Shown here piece by piece: positions 17,267-24,568 of a stretch of DNA of 64,000 nt. The position numbers were made by a program, and so were the translations under genes. How positions within the stretch are numbered: position 1 is the stretch's first letter; every line of letters begins with the position of its first letter. Below the pieces are notes generated by a model. It saw only the letters and a program-made list of their open reading frames with translations, was not told the DNA's origin and searched no databases. This stretch comes from Cytobacillus suaedae (GTDB lineage: Bacteria; Bacillota; Bacilli; Bacillales; Bacillaceae_L), in contig CP063163.1 of NCBI GenBank assembly GCA_014960805.1, positions 979,001 to 1,043,000 of the forward strand, written 5' to 3'.

Positions 17267-17362
17267 ACGTTAACCTGTAAGAGAGGAGGTAGTTCCTACT
17301 CCTACTAACTTGGTGGCGTATCCTCGATTCAACGTGTAAACAACGGTTTACACGTTTTTTTT
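17267..17362 (+). ncRNA. Candidate Fnr-activated small RNA, about 96 nt
   Basis: Region between mobA and the radical SAM gene. It begins at the predicted start of an Fnr-type promoter and ends at a textbook terminator: aacgtgtaaac (17331-17341), loop aacg, gtttacacgtt (17346-17356), T-run to 17362. A second hairpin pairs AGGAGGTAG (17284-17292) with CTACTCCT (about 17296-17303), one G bulged, placing an AGGAGG in a stem and exposing pyrimidine-rich sequence. No credible ORF: the only start-stop frame nearby is an 8-10 codon one about 20 nt from the AGGAGG. The downstream gene has its own Fnr promoter at 17389-17431, so this is not its leader. Identity as an sRNA is inferred. Confidence 0.65.
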
Positions 17363-17388
17363 GTAAAAACTCAACTAGTTTTTATAAA

Positions 17389-17431
17389 TGTGATATGCCT
17401 CACATACTGCATTCCTTCATGGTGCTAGAAT
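17389..17431 (+). promoter_or_regulatory. Fnr-type promoter of the radical SAM gene
   Basis: Perfect TGTGA-N6-TCACA (17389-17404), 21 nt, -10 TAGAAT (17426-17431). Start about 17438, leaving a 25-nt leader with AGGAGG. Confidence 0.85.
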
Positions 17432-17462
17432 AAAGTCATTAAGAACTAGGAGGGAATACCTC

Positions 17463-18590
17463 ATGTTTGATAGAGACTTTAATGAGAATCCATTTATTGT
17501 AATCTGGGAGTTAACAAGAGCTTGTCAGCTAAAGTGCTTGCATTGTCGTGCAGAAGCACAATATAAGCGTGATCCTAGGGAGTTAACTTTTGAAGAAGGT
17601 AAGAAACTGATTGATCAGATATATAACATGCAAAATCCGTTACTAGTCTTTACTGGTGGTGATCCACTAATGAGGCCAGATGTATATGATATTGCAGATT
17701 ATGCCATAAAAAAGGGTGTACGTGTATCAATGACACCTAGTGCAACTCCAAATGTAACCAAAGAAGCTATTGAAAAAGCGAAGGAAGTGGGACTAGCACG
17801 ATGGGCCTTCAGTTTAGATGGACCAACAGCTGAAATTCACGACCATTTCCGCGGAACAGATGGATCGTTTGATCTGACGATGAATGCTATCAAATATTTA
17901 CACGAACTTGAAATACCGATTCAAATTAATACAGTCATTTCTCGTTACAATGTACATGCGTTGGATGAAATGGCAAAACTAATCGAGGAACTCAACTGTG
18001 TATTATGGAGTGTTTTCTTCCTTGTTCCTACAGGTAGGGGAAAAGATTCTGATATGATTTCACCAGTAGAGCATGAGCAAGTGTTCAGATGGCTTTATGA
18101 TTTAAGTAAGCGAGTGAAGTTTGACATTAAAACCACAGCTGCTCAGCATTACCGTCGAGTGGTTATCCAATCAAAAATGAGAGAAACGAAACATGAACCA
18201 ACAATGATAAAGTATGAAAATGCATTAATGAAAGGGAAGACAGGTCAATTTGATGGGCTAGGTAGAGCTCCTCAAGGGGTAAATGATGGAAATGGGTTTG
18301 TTTTCATCTCCCATGTGGGTGATGTGTATCCAAGCGGATTGCTCCCTATAAAAGCGGGGAATGTAAAAGAAACTCCACTTGCTGAAATTTATCGTGAATC
18401 ACCAATATTCAAGGATCTACGAAGTCCAGATAAGTACAAAGGAAAATGTGGGGTCTGTGAATATAGATATGTGTGTGGAGGATCTCGTTCACGGGCATAT
18501 GCCATGACTGGAGATTATATGGAGAGTGAACCATTCTGCGTTTATATCCCAAAAGAACTTAGAAAAAAAGAAGAAGTAGTTAAACAATAA
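17463..18590 (+). CDS. Radical SAM/SPASM domain enzyme
   Basis: 375 residues. The N-terminal radical SAM core has the cluster motif CxxxCxxC as CQLKCLHC (about 21-28) and the SAM-binding FTGGDPLM (about 59-66). The C-terminal SPASM-type region has several Cys (CGVCEYRYVCGG near 323-334 and a further Cys in EPFC) for auxiliary iron-sulfur clusters. The start NPFIVIWELTRACQLKCLHC resembles haem-pathway enzymes such as AhbD/NirJ and the Firmicutes TIGR04053-type group. It may modify a haem precursor or a peptide; no precursor peptide gene is seen beside it. Fnr-type promoter and GGAGG precede. The substrate is unknown. Confidence 0.85.
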   Translation: MFDRDFNENPFIVIWELTRACQLKCLHCRAEAQYKRDPRELTFEEGKKLIDQIYNMQNPLLVFTGGDPLMRPDVYDIADYAIKKGVRVSMTPSATPNVTKEAIEKAKEVGLARWAFSLDGPTAEIHDHFRGTDGSFDLTMNAIKYLHELEIPIQINTVISRYNVHALDEMAKLIEELNCVLWSVFFLVPTGRGKDSDMISPVEHEQVFRWLYDLSKRVKFDIKTTAAQHYRRVVIQSKMRETKHEPTMIKYENALMKGKTGQFDGLGRAPQGVNDGNGFVFISHVGDVYPSGLLPIKAGNVKETPLAEIYRESPIFKDLRSPDKYKGKCGVCEYRYVCGGSRSRAYAMTGDYMESEPFCVYIPKELRKKEEVVKQ

Positions 18591-18600
18591 TAAAGAAAAA

Positions 18601-18630
18601 AAGCTGCTAGACATATAAGTCTAGCAGCTT
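18601..18630. terminator. Bidirectional terminator between radical SAM gene and fnr
   Basis: 12-bp perfect stem aagctgctagac (18601-18612) with gtctagcagctt (18619-18630). On the minus strand a long T-run follows, so it mainly terminates fnr, whose stop it overlaps. Confidence 0.88.
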
Positions 18631-19327
18631 ATTCTATACTACAAATGACAGCAGGACATCCTTCACAGTTGATCTCTTTTTTTAAATAGTCTAGATCATG
18701 TATCATTATCTTTCCTTTTGAAATAGTGATAATGTTATTTTTACGAAGCTCATTTAACATGCGGTTCGTGCTTTCACGTGTAGTTGCACAAAAATTCGCT
18801 AATTCTTGATTCGTTAAGTGAAGATTAATTAAGATGCCATCGTCTTTTTTGATCCCATAGCTATTTGTCATTCTGATCAAAGTGGAGTACAATGCTCCTT
18901 TTTTTCCAAGAAGTACAAGATCTCTAAATTTGGTTTGCGTTTTACGAAAATGATCACTCATCCATTTCATAAACTCCATTGCGAGTTTACCATTTTCAAA
19001 AAGTGTACGTTCAATATTATCTTTTTTTATAACAGCTACTTCTCCTGATTCGATTACCTGAGCATTAAATAAATACTTGGCATTCTCAGAAAATAGGGTA
19101 AGTTCGCCAACTATTTCGCTATGTGCACATATTCGAAGAGATAGTTCTCTTCCATCCGCTGCCACTTTACTGATTTTAACTCGTCCTGATTTGATAATAT
19201 AAAGCTCTTTTGCCTCCATACCTTCTTGAAATAAGTAGGAGCCCTTTTCCATTTTTAAACTATAATCTGATGATTTTAGCAGTTCTGTTAGTTCAGTTGA
19301 AAGGGTAGGCTTTGAACAAGTAGTCAT
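18629..19327 (-). CDS. fnr: Fnr, anaerobic regulator with C-terminal Fe-S cysteine cluster
   Basis: 232-residue Crp/Fnr family activator: cyclic-nucleotide-like beta barrel (about 20-130), dimer helix, and winged helix with recognition region TNQELANFCATTRESTNRML (about 171-190). The C-terminus carries Cys221, Cys224 and Cys229 (CEGCPAVICSIE), the arrangement known for the [4Fe-4S] cluster of Bacillus Fnr, unlike the N-terminal cluster of E. coli FNR. It should bind TGTGA-N6-TCACA when oxygen is absent; eight such phased sites lie within 10 kb. It has a constitutive-looking promoter (19367-19395) and no Fnr box of its own. In B. subtilis fnr lies near ywiC, also present here. Confidence 0.93.
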   Translation of the reverse strand: MTTCSKPTLSTELTELLKSSDYSLKMEKGSYLFQEGMEAKELYIIKSGRVKISKVAADGRELSLRICAHSEIVGELTLFSENAKYLFNAQVIESGEVAVIKKDNIERTLFENGKLAMEFMKWMSDHFRKTQTKFRDLVLLGKKGALYSTLIRMTNSYGIKKDDGILINLHLTNQELANFCATTRESTNRMLNELRKNNIITISKGKIMIHDLDYLKKEINCEGCPAVICSIE

Positions 19328-19366
19328 GAGGAATCACCTCTCTAATTAAATTGCTATCTATCTTTG

Positions 19367-19395
19367 ATTTAAAAGGAAATAACAAAGACAGTCAA
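19367..19395 (-). promoter_or_regulatory. Sigma-A promoter of fnr
   Basis: On the minus strand: -35 TTGACT (19395-19390), 17 nt, -10 TTAAAT (19372-19367). No TGTGA/TCACA box, suggesting constitutive synthesis of an oxygen-sensing protein. Confidence 0.7.
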
Positions 19396-19525
19396 TGACA
19401 GCGAAGTGAATGAGATGGTGGCTTTTCATCATAAAATGCTTGTAAACGTTGGTATATAAAGACTGGGAGCCTTTTTGAACAAATTCTTACAATTTCAAAG
19501 GAATCATCATATCGGGAATAAAAAA

Positions 19526-19559
19526 AATAGGATATCAGCTTTATCAGCCTCTTCCTATT
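19526..19559 (-). terminator. Terminator of second Crp/Fnr gene
   Basis: Outer stem aatagga (19526-19532) with tcctatt (19553-19559) and further inner pairing. On the minus strand a TTTTTTTT run follows the stop codon. Confidence 0.8.
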
Positions 19560-20258
19560 CTAAGCAAACATTTGAACTTTATATAGTGTACAGAACTTAC
19601 ACCAGTCAACAATAACAATCTTTTTTTCAAAAATAGCAATGACGTTATCATTCTTCAAACGAGTAAAAACTCTACTAACACTTTCTCTTCTAGCACCTAT
19701 TAAATTTGCAAATTCTTGAACAGTTAAAGGAAGTTCAATCTGAACTCCATATCCATGATGTTCACCAAATTCTTTTGCTAATCGATCTAAAGCAGATATC
19801 GTTTTACTATATACATCAAGCAAAGCTATATCACGTAAGGTCGATGTAAAGCCTCTTAGTTGTGAACTCATATATCGAATAATCTCAATACCTAAATCAG
19901 GGTTAAACTTTAATTCTTTTTCTAAAGCTTCTGTTTTTAAAAACAGAACATCACCATCTACAATCATGTGTGCTGTTGCGGGATAGAACGAGCCTGGTTC
20001 AGAGAAAAGACATGCTTCAGCAAATAAGTCTCCAGCTTTTTTGAGACATACTACTAGCTCCTTTCCTGTATTGTCGCCTTTCGTTAAGCGGACAATTCCA
20101 GTTTTAACAAAGTACACTCCCTTTGCTTCTTCAAACTCAGTGAAAATGGTGTCTCCTTTTGAATACCTCATAGTAGTTAAACTTTTCTGGATAAACTCTA
20201 AAGATTCCTCCGGGAGCTCCTTAAATAGATCAAGTTTTCGTAACAGCTCTTTATACAT
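19560..20258 (-). CDS. Second Crp/Fnr family regulator
   Basis: 232 residues from the ATG at 20258; an in-frame ATG at 20297 lacks a ribosome site, whereas GGGGG lies 6 nt before 20258. Effector barrel (about 15-125) and winged helix with TVQEFANLIGARRESVSRVF (about 172-191). It lacks the Fnr C-terminal Cys cluster; only a CKFC pair occurs near residues 222-225 (WCKFCTLYK). The E..S/R pattern in the recognition helix (RRESVSR) resembles the Fnr/Dnr type, so it may read similar boxes. An Fnr-type promoter precedes it, placing it downstream of Fnr in a cascade. The signal sensed (NO, redox, nitrite) is unknown. Confidence 0.85.
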   Translation of the reverse strand: MYKELLRKLDLFKELPEESLEFIQKSLTTMRYSKGDTIFTEFEEAKGVYFVKTGIVRLTKGDNTGKELVVCLKKAGDLFAEACLFSEPGSFYPATAHMIVDGDVLFLKTEALEKELKFNPDLGIEIIRYMSSQLRGFTSTLRDIALLDVYSKTISALDRLAKEFGEHHGYGVQIELPLTVQEFANLIGARRESVSRVFTRLKNDNVIAIFEKKIVIVDWCKFCTLYKVQMFA

Positions 20259-20355
20259 AGTTATCCCCCTAAACACTCCTATTAGCATTTCTAGCAAGGA
20301 TGTTTACAATCTATGAGGTAATGGTTTAGAAGTTATAAACCCAAATTCTATTATT

Positions 20356-20398
20356 AGTTTAACGGGGGAATAGGTTATTGTAAGTGATGTAAGTCACT
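20356..20398 (-). promoter_or_regulatory. Fnr-type promoter of the second Crp/Fnr gene
   Basis: Symmetric AGTGA-N6-TCACT (20383-20398). On the minus strand -10 TAAACT (20361-20356) follows after exactly 21 nt. Start about 20349, leader about 90 nt. Weaker -10 than the others. Confidence 0.65.
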
Positions 20399-20420
20399 TG
20401 AGTATCACGGGATAAAAAAA

Positions 20421-20443
20421 ACTCCTTAATTTTTTTAAGGAGT
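20421..20443 (-). terminator. Terminator of ric
   Basis: Stem actccttaa (20421-20429) with ttaaggagt (20435-20443). On the minus strand TTTTTTTT follows. Confidence 0.9.
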
Positions 20444-20457
20444 CTTTACTAATCATT

Positions 20458-21165
20458 CTAGTTTTGTGCAGCAGCTCTTGGAAAAAGGATGTTATTTTCT
20501 AAGTGAATATGTTGAAACAAATCAGATTCTAAATATTCTAGTCGCTGGTAAACAAGTCGGTAAGTACCGCATGCACCAAGTGGAGGAGTGAAGTCGTTTG
20601 TAATTTCACGGATCTCCTTTATAATATTTCCAGCTCCGTCATGATCATCTTCAAGTTCGTTTATTAGCTTTTTCATCTTTTCTAGCGTTTCTGGTGTTGG
20701 ATTATTTTCATATTCTAAAATAAACGGAAATGCTTCTGTTTCTTCCTTAATTGTATGTTGCTCTAATTCTGCTTTTAGCTGGTTAAATAGAGAATGAATC
20801 CTAGCTAGATGTTTATGTTCTGCACCATGAACACGTAAAACCTTTGTTACATAAGGAGTTAACTGAGGCAGCTCCTCATTTAGGTAACGATGATGCTTAT
20901 TAATAATATGTTCTATTAAATCGCTATACGAAGCATTTGCCCAGTCAATCTCTCGTTCATTACGTTCTTTCATATCGTAATAAAGCTCATTTAAACGACT
21001 TACAACTTCCTCAGCAGGTAAGTTTCTCTCCTGTATAGCATCTATAAGTGGTCGATTTCCTCCACAACAAAAGTCAATTCGATAAGATTTAAATAGGTCC
21101 CCAGCTTTAGGAAACTTTGTTACAACTTCACCAATGATAGAGTGTTCAGTAAAAACGTGTTCCAT
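20458..21165 (-). CDS. ric: Iron-sulfur cluster repair di-iron protein Ric/ScdA
   Basis: Repairs iron-sulfur clusters damaged by nitric oxide or peroxide. 235 residues from ATG 21165 (8 nt after GGAGG; an upstream ATG at 21180 has no site). N-terminal ScdA_N/DUF542 domain with the FCCGG motif (about 33-37), then a hemerythrin-like four-helix domain whose His/Glu residues bind the di-iron centre (HIINKHHRYLNEELP, RVHGAEHKHL, EEETEAFPF-like region, HIHLENNILFPRA near the end). An Fnr-type promoter precedes it, divergent from moeA. Fits protection of enzymes during nitrate or nitrite respiration. Confidence 0.94.
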   Translation of the reverse strand: MEHVFTEHSIIGEVVTKFPKAGDLFKSYRIDFCCGGNRPLIDAIQERNLPAEEVVSRLNELYYDMKERNEREIDWANASYSDLIEHIINKHHRYLNEELPQLTPYVTKVLRVHGAEHKHLARIHSLFNQLKAELEQHTIKEETEAFPFILEYENNPTPETLEKMKKLINELEDDHDGAGNIIKEIREITNDFTPPLGACGTYRLVYQRLEYLESDLFQHIHLENNILFPRAAAQN

Positions 21166-21205
21166 GAGTAGTACCTCCATTTGTTATTATTTTGGTTCTA
21201 AACAT

Positions 21206-21248
21206 AGAATAACGTGATTGTTTAGTTTAAGAGGTGATTCAAATCACA
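21206..21248 (-). promoter_or_regulatory. Fnr-type promoter of ric
   Basis: Box GGTGA-N6-TCACA (21233-21248; minus-strand view TGTGA-N6-TCACC). -10 TATTCT at 21211-21206 after exactly 21 nt. Start about 21199. Confidence 0.75.
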
Positions 21249-21274
21249 CAAGGAGCTAAATTTTTAACACTACT

Positions 21275-21317
21275 TGTGATAACTATCACAAAACGAAAGA
21301 ATGAAAGTTGTTACTAT
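21275..21317 (+). promoter_or_regulatory. Fnr-type promoter of the moeA-mobB-moaE-moaD operon
   Basis: Perfect TGTGA-N6-TCACA (21275-21290), 21 nt, -10 TACTAT (21312-21317). Start about 21324. Forms a divergent pair with the ric promoter; box centres are 42 bp apart. Confidence 0.85.
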
Positions 21318-21441
21318 AGATATAGTGGGAAAAGTGAGTGTTCAACATTTAATGATAACGCTCTTTATTTTGAACAAACGTAAGAATGAAGTACAATAGA
21401 ATGTAATCTAAACTAGTTTGAGATATAAGGAGATAGTAAAA

Positions 21442-22710
21442 ATGGTAGAAAAACGTACGCCTATTCCTGTACATGAGGCTGTAAATAAAATCATGTTCTT
21501 TGCAAGCAGTGGGGAGACCGAACAGATCCCTCTAGAAGAAAGCTATGGGAGATTTTTAGCTGAAGATCTAAAGGCAGACCATGATGTTCCACCCTTTGAC
21601 CGTTCTCCATATGACGGATTTGCAATTAGGTCTGAGGATACGAAACTAGCCAATCAATCCAATGCAGTAGAATTTGAGGTCATAGAAGAAATTGGGGCTG
21701 GTTCAGTCGCAACGAAGGAAGTTGGTCCTTTCCAAGCTATTCGAATTATGACAGGTGCACAAATGCCAGTTCAATGTGATGCAGTGGTCATGCTCGAGCT
21801 AACAAAAGAATATGAGCGTGAAGGCAGTAAATATATGTCTATTAAAAGACAATTACATTCTGGTGATAATATTTCTTTCCAAGGTGAAGATACCCAAAAA
21901 GGTAATGTGTTGGTTGAAAAGGGTACTAAAATTAACCCGGGAGTGTCAGCACTTTTAGCTACGTTTGGTTACGACAAGGTGTTAGTTGGAAGAAAGCCAA
22001 CCGTAGGAATTTATGCAACTGGAACAGAATTATTAGATGTCCATGAAAAACTTGTTCCAGGAAAAATCCGAAACAGTAACTCGTATATGATTAGAAGTCA
22101 AATAGAGCGTGCTGGTGGAGAGCCAATTTACTTTGGTAAACTTGCAGATGATTTTGATACTTGTTATGAAGCTATCACGAATGCTCTTAATAAGGTAGAT
22201 CTGTTGATTACAACAGGCGGCGTGTCTGTAGGTGATTATGATTTCTTACCGGATATTTATAAAAAATTAGGTGCAGAAGTACTTTTTAATAAAATTGGGA
22301 TGAGACCTGGTAGTGTCACAACTGTTGCACAGTTCGAAGGTAAATTACTATTCGGTTTATCAGGTAATCCTTCAGCATGTTATGTTGGTTTTGAATTGTT
22401 TGTAAGACCCATTATAAGAACCTTACTAAATAATCCAAATCCTCATTTAAAGAAAATTACTGCTAGACTAGATGTTGATTTCCCTAAGCCAAATCCTTTT
22501 ACCCGATTTGTACGTAGCGCGATTTCCTTTGAGGATGGAGTGGTCTCTGTTACTCCAAGTGGTCTAGACAAGTCTAATGTAGTCACATCACTCTCAGGTG
22601 CAAATGCCCTAATGGTACTTCCAGGAGGAACAAGGGGTTATGAACAGGGAATGCAAGTAGATGTTTTACTACTGGAGGATGATGAGGGATCTCAATGGCC
22701 TTGGAACTAG
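21442..22710 (+). CDS. moeA: Molybdopterin molybdenumtransferase MoeA
   Basis: Inserts molybdenum into adenylylated molybdopterin. 422 residues from the ATG at 21442, which is placed by AAGGAG 8 nt upstream; the frame also opens at TTG 21418 without a site. Domains: MoeA N-terminal domains with the signature PPFDRSPYDGFAIRS (about 50-64), central MoCF-binding domain with TTGGVSVGDYDF (about 258-269) and SGNPSACYVGFELFV (about 306-320), then the C-terminal MoeA domain IV. First gene of a four-gene overlapping cofactor operon behind an Fnr-type promoter. Confidence 0.95.
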   Translation: MVEKRTPIPVHEAVNKIMFFASSGETEQIPLEESYGRFLAEDLKADHDVPPFDRSPYDGFAIRSEDTKLANQSNAVEFEVIEEIGAGSVATKEVGPFQAIRIMTGAQMPVQCDAVVMLELTKEYEREGSKYMSIKRQLHSGDNISFQGEDTQKGNVLVEKGTKINPGVSALLATFGYDKVLVGRKPTVGIYATGTELLDVHEKLVPGKIRNSNSYMIRSQIERAGGEPIYFGKLADDFDTCYEAITNALNKVDLLITTGGVSVGDYDFLPDIYKKLGAEVLFNKIGMRPGSVTTVAQFEGKLLFGLSGNPSACYVGFELFVRPIIRTLLNNPNPHLKKITARLDVDFPKPNPFTRFVRSAISFEDGVVSVTPSGLDKSNVVTSLSGANALMVLPGGTRGYEQGMQVDVLLLEDDEGSQWPWN

Positions 22711-23222
22711 ATGTACCCGTTATTCAGGTAGTTGGTTATCAAAATAGTGGAAAGACAACCTATGTTGAAAAACTTATAAAGCAAGCAACCTTATTAGGTT
22801 TAAGAGTAGCCACCGTCAAACACCATGGACATGGTGGGGAGCCAGACATGATCGAAACTGGGAAAGATTCAGATCGACACCGCATCGCTGGAGCACTTGC
22901 AACAAGTGTAGAAGGTGATGGTGTTTTACAGTTATATTGTAAAAGAGGTGAATGGCAACTAAATGACATTCTCACTATCTATCAGCAACTCCCAATTGAT
23001 TTAGTCATTGTAGAAGGATATAAAAAAGAAAACTATCCAAAGGTTGTTTTAGTTCGTAATGAGGATGATTTACCTTTACTGGATCAGCTTACTAACATTA
23101 TGGCGGTTATTTCTTGGTTTCCTTTGGAAGAAGACGTTAAGCAGAAATATGTCACATTCAATTTAGAAAATGACGAATCAGTTTTACTTATATTACAAGT
23201 AGTGAGGGAAATACATGAGTGA
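22695..23222 (+). CDS. mobB: Molybdopterin-guanine dinucleotide biosynthesis protein MobB
   Basis: 175-residue P-loop GTP-binding adaptor that assists MobA. Walker A is GYQNSGKTT (about 12-20), switch-like KHHGHG with His residues (about 40-45), and DLVIVEGYKKENYPKVV (about 103-119) is the conserved C-terminal motif. It overlaps moeA by 16 nt and moaE by 8 nt, so translation is coupled. ATG preceded by GAGGG. Confidence 0.93.
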   Translation: MALELDVPVIQVVGYQNSGKTTYVEKLIKQATLLGLRVATVKHHGHGGEPDMIETGKDSDRHRIAGALATSVEGDGVLQLYCKRGEWQLNDILTIYQQLPIDLVIVEGYKKENYPKVVLVRNEDDLPLLDQLTNIMAVISWFPLEEDVKQKYVTFNLENDESVLLILQVVREIHE

Positions 23223-23685
23223 AAAACGATTTTTACTAACGAAAGATATTATTAATATAGAAGAAGTGACGAATAAAGTCATTCGACGTGAAGCGGGTGC
23301 GGTTACAACTTTTACTGGCACCGTACGCGAATATACTAAAGGCAAAAGAACACTCTACTTGGAGTATGATGCGTATGTGCCGATGGCTGAAAAGAAGCTC
23401 GAGCAGATTGGTGACGAAATTAACGCGAAATGGCCAGATTCAATGGTAGCCATAACACATCGTATTGGTCGATTGGAGATTTCAGATATAGCGGTTGTTA
23501 TTGCAGTTTCCACACCACATCGACGAGATGCTTATGAAGCAAATGAATACGCAATTGAACGAATTAAGGAAATTGTCCCTATTTGGAAAAAGGAACATTG
23601 GGAAGATGGCGAGATGTGGATAGGAGATCAACTCGAGAAGAAATCCTATCCATCGGGCAAACCGGAACAGGAGGACTTAGTGTGA
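23215..23685 (+). CDS. moaE: Molybdopterin synthase catalytic subunit MoaE
   Basis: 156-residue large subunit that, with thiocarboxylated MoaD, converts cPMP to molybdopterin. Family motifs: EAGAVTTFTGTVRE-like segment (here REAGAVTTFTGTVREYT, about 26-42), LEYDAYVPMAEKKL (about 49-62), HRIGRLEISDIAVVIAVSTPHR (from about 82) and PIWKKEHWEDGEMWIG (about 122-137) with the catalytic Lys pair region. Overlaps moaD by 4 nt (GTGA). Upstream cPMP genes moaA and moaC are not in this window. Confidence 0.95.
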   Translation: MSEKRFLLTKDIINIEEVTNKVIRREAGAVTTFTGTVREYTKGKRTLYLEYDAYVPMAEKKLEQIGDEINAKWPDSMVAITHRIGRLEISDIAVVIAVSTPHRRDAYEANEYAIERIKEIVPIWKKEHWEDGEMWIGDQLEKKSYPSGKPEQEDLV

Positions 23686-23915
23686 TTACCGTATTATTTT
23701 TTGCACACCTACAGGATGCAGTTGGACAAGAAAAAGTGATGATGGATAAAGCCCCTATTTCGATTATAGAGTTGAAGAAAGAACTGGCTGCCTTGTATTC
23801 ATTGCCGAATCTTGATAATGTGATGTTTGCGATAAATGAGGAATATGCAACAGGCGAAGATCTTGTTAAAGATGGGGATACTGTTGCTTTGATACCGCCG
23901 GTTAGTGGTGGGTGA
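23682..23915 (+). CDS. moaD: Molybdopterin synthase sulfur carrier subunit MoaD
   Basis: 77-residue ubiquitin-like protein ending in the required Gly-Gly (PPVSGG), which becomes a thiocarboxylate and donates sulfur to the molybdopterin dithiolene. Start is GTG at 23682, overlapping the TGA of moaE, with AGGAGG 7 nt upstream inside moaE; the longer open frame from 23583 runs inside moaE and is not used. Last gene of the cofactor operon; terminator directly after. Confidence 0.95.
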   Translation: MITVLFFAHLQDAVGQEKVMMDKAPISIIELKKELAALYSLPNLDNVMFAINEEYATGEDLVKDGDTVALIPPVSGG

Positions 23916-23924
23916 TAGAGGGAG

Positions 23925-23959
23925 TCGACAAGTGCCTGGGGGGCTTGTCGATTTTTTTT
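23925..23959 (+). terminator. Terminator of the moa/moe operon
   Basis: Stem tcgacaag (23925-23932) with cttgtcga (23944-23951), followed by eight Ts. Its left arm GTCGACAAGTG resembles the unit GTCGATAAGTG of the hairpin array that starts just downstream. Confidence 0.93.
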
Positions 23960-23975
23960 GTGGTTTATTCAAGAA

Positions 23976-24547
23976 AGCTTTATCAACCTTAAATGCGGAG
24001 AGGTGCAAAAAAATAGTCGATAAGAAGATTTATCGACCTAAAAAGTTGATAGGCAGGAAAAATAGGTCGATAAGTGGATTTATCGACCTGAAAAAGTGAA
24101 GAGGCAGGAAAAATAGGTCGATAAGTAGATTTATCGACCTGAAAAAGTGGAGAGGCAGTAAAAATAAGTCGATAAGTGAATTTATCGACCTGAAAAAGTG
24201 AGAGGTATGAAAAAATTGGTCGATAAGTAGATTTATCGACCTAAAAAAGTTGAAAGGCAGTAAAAATAAGTCGATAAGTGCATTTATCGACCTGAAAAGT
24301 GGAGAGGTATGAAAAAATAGGTCGATAAGTTGATTTATCGACCTAAAAAAGTGGAGAGGCAGTAAAAATAAGTCGATAAGTGAATTTATCGACCTGAAAA
24401 AGTGAGAGGTATGAAAAAATAGGTCGATAAATGGATTTATCGACCTGAAAAAGTTGAGAGGCAGTAAAAATAAGTCGATAAGTGAATTTATCGACCTAAT
24501 AAAGTGGAGAGGCAGGAAAAAAAGGTCGATAAAAACTCTCTATCGAC
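23976..24547. repeat. Tandem array of 11 hairpins with 51-bp period
   Basis: Eleven inverted repeats GTCGATAA-loop-TTATCGAC start at 24016, 24066, 24117, 24168, 24219, 24270, 24321, 24372, 24423, 24474 and 24525; the intervals are 50 then nine times 51 bp. The DNA between hairpins is also conserved (about GAAAAAGTGGAGAGGCAG plus TAAAAATA). From the fourth unit two versions alternate (AAGTCG... preceded by GGCAGTAAAAATA, and GGTCG... preceded by GGTATGAAAAAAT), giving 102-bp dimers. A degenerate half unit (tttatcaacctt) lies near 23979. No ORF spans it. It lies between the moaD terminator and the convergent NERD gene. Confidence 0.92.
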
Positions 24548-24568
24548 CTTAAACCCTAAATTCCCGTT

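Noticed and set aside
17267-17362. Attenuator leader of the radical SAM gene, or a short peptide gene
   Set aside because: The radical SAM gene has its own phased Fnr promoter downstream of the terminator, and the only short frame is about 20 nt away from the AGGAGG.
23976-24547. CRISPR array
   Set aside because: Segments between the hairpins are nearly identical, so they are not spacers, and no cas gene is nearby.
23976-24547. DnaA-box cluster (TTATCGACC resembling TTATCCACA)
   Set aside because: Two of nine positions differ in every unit, including the usually conserved last base, and no replication gene is nearby. Kept only as a weak alternative.
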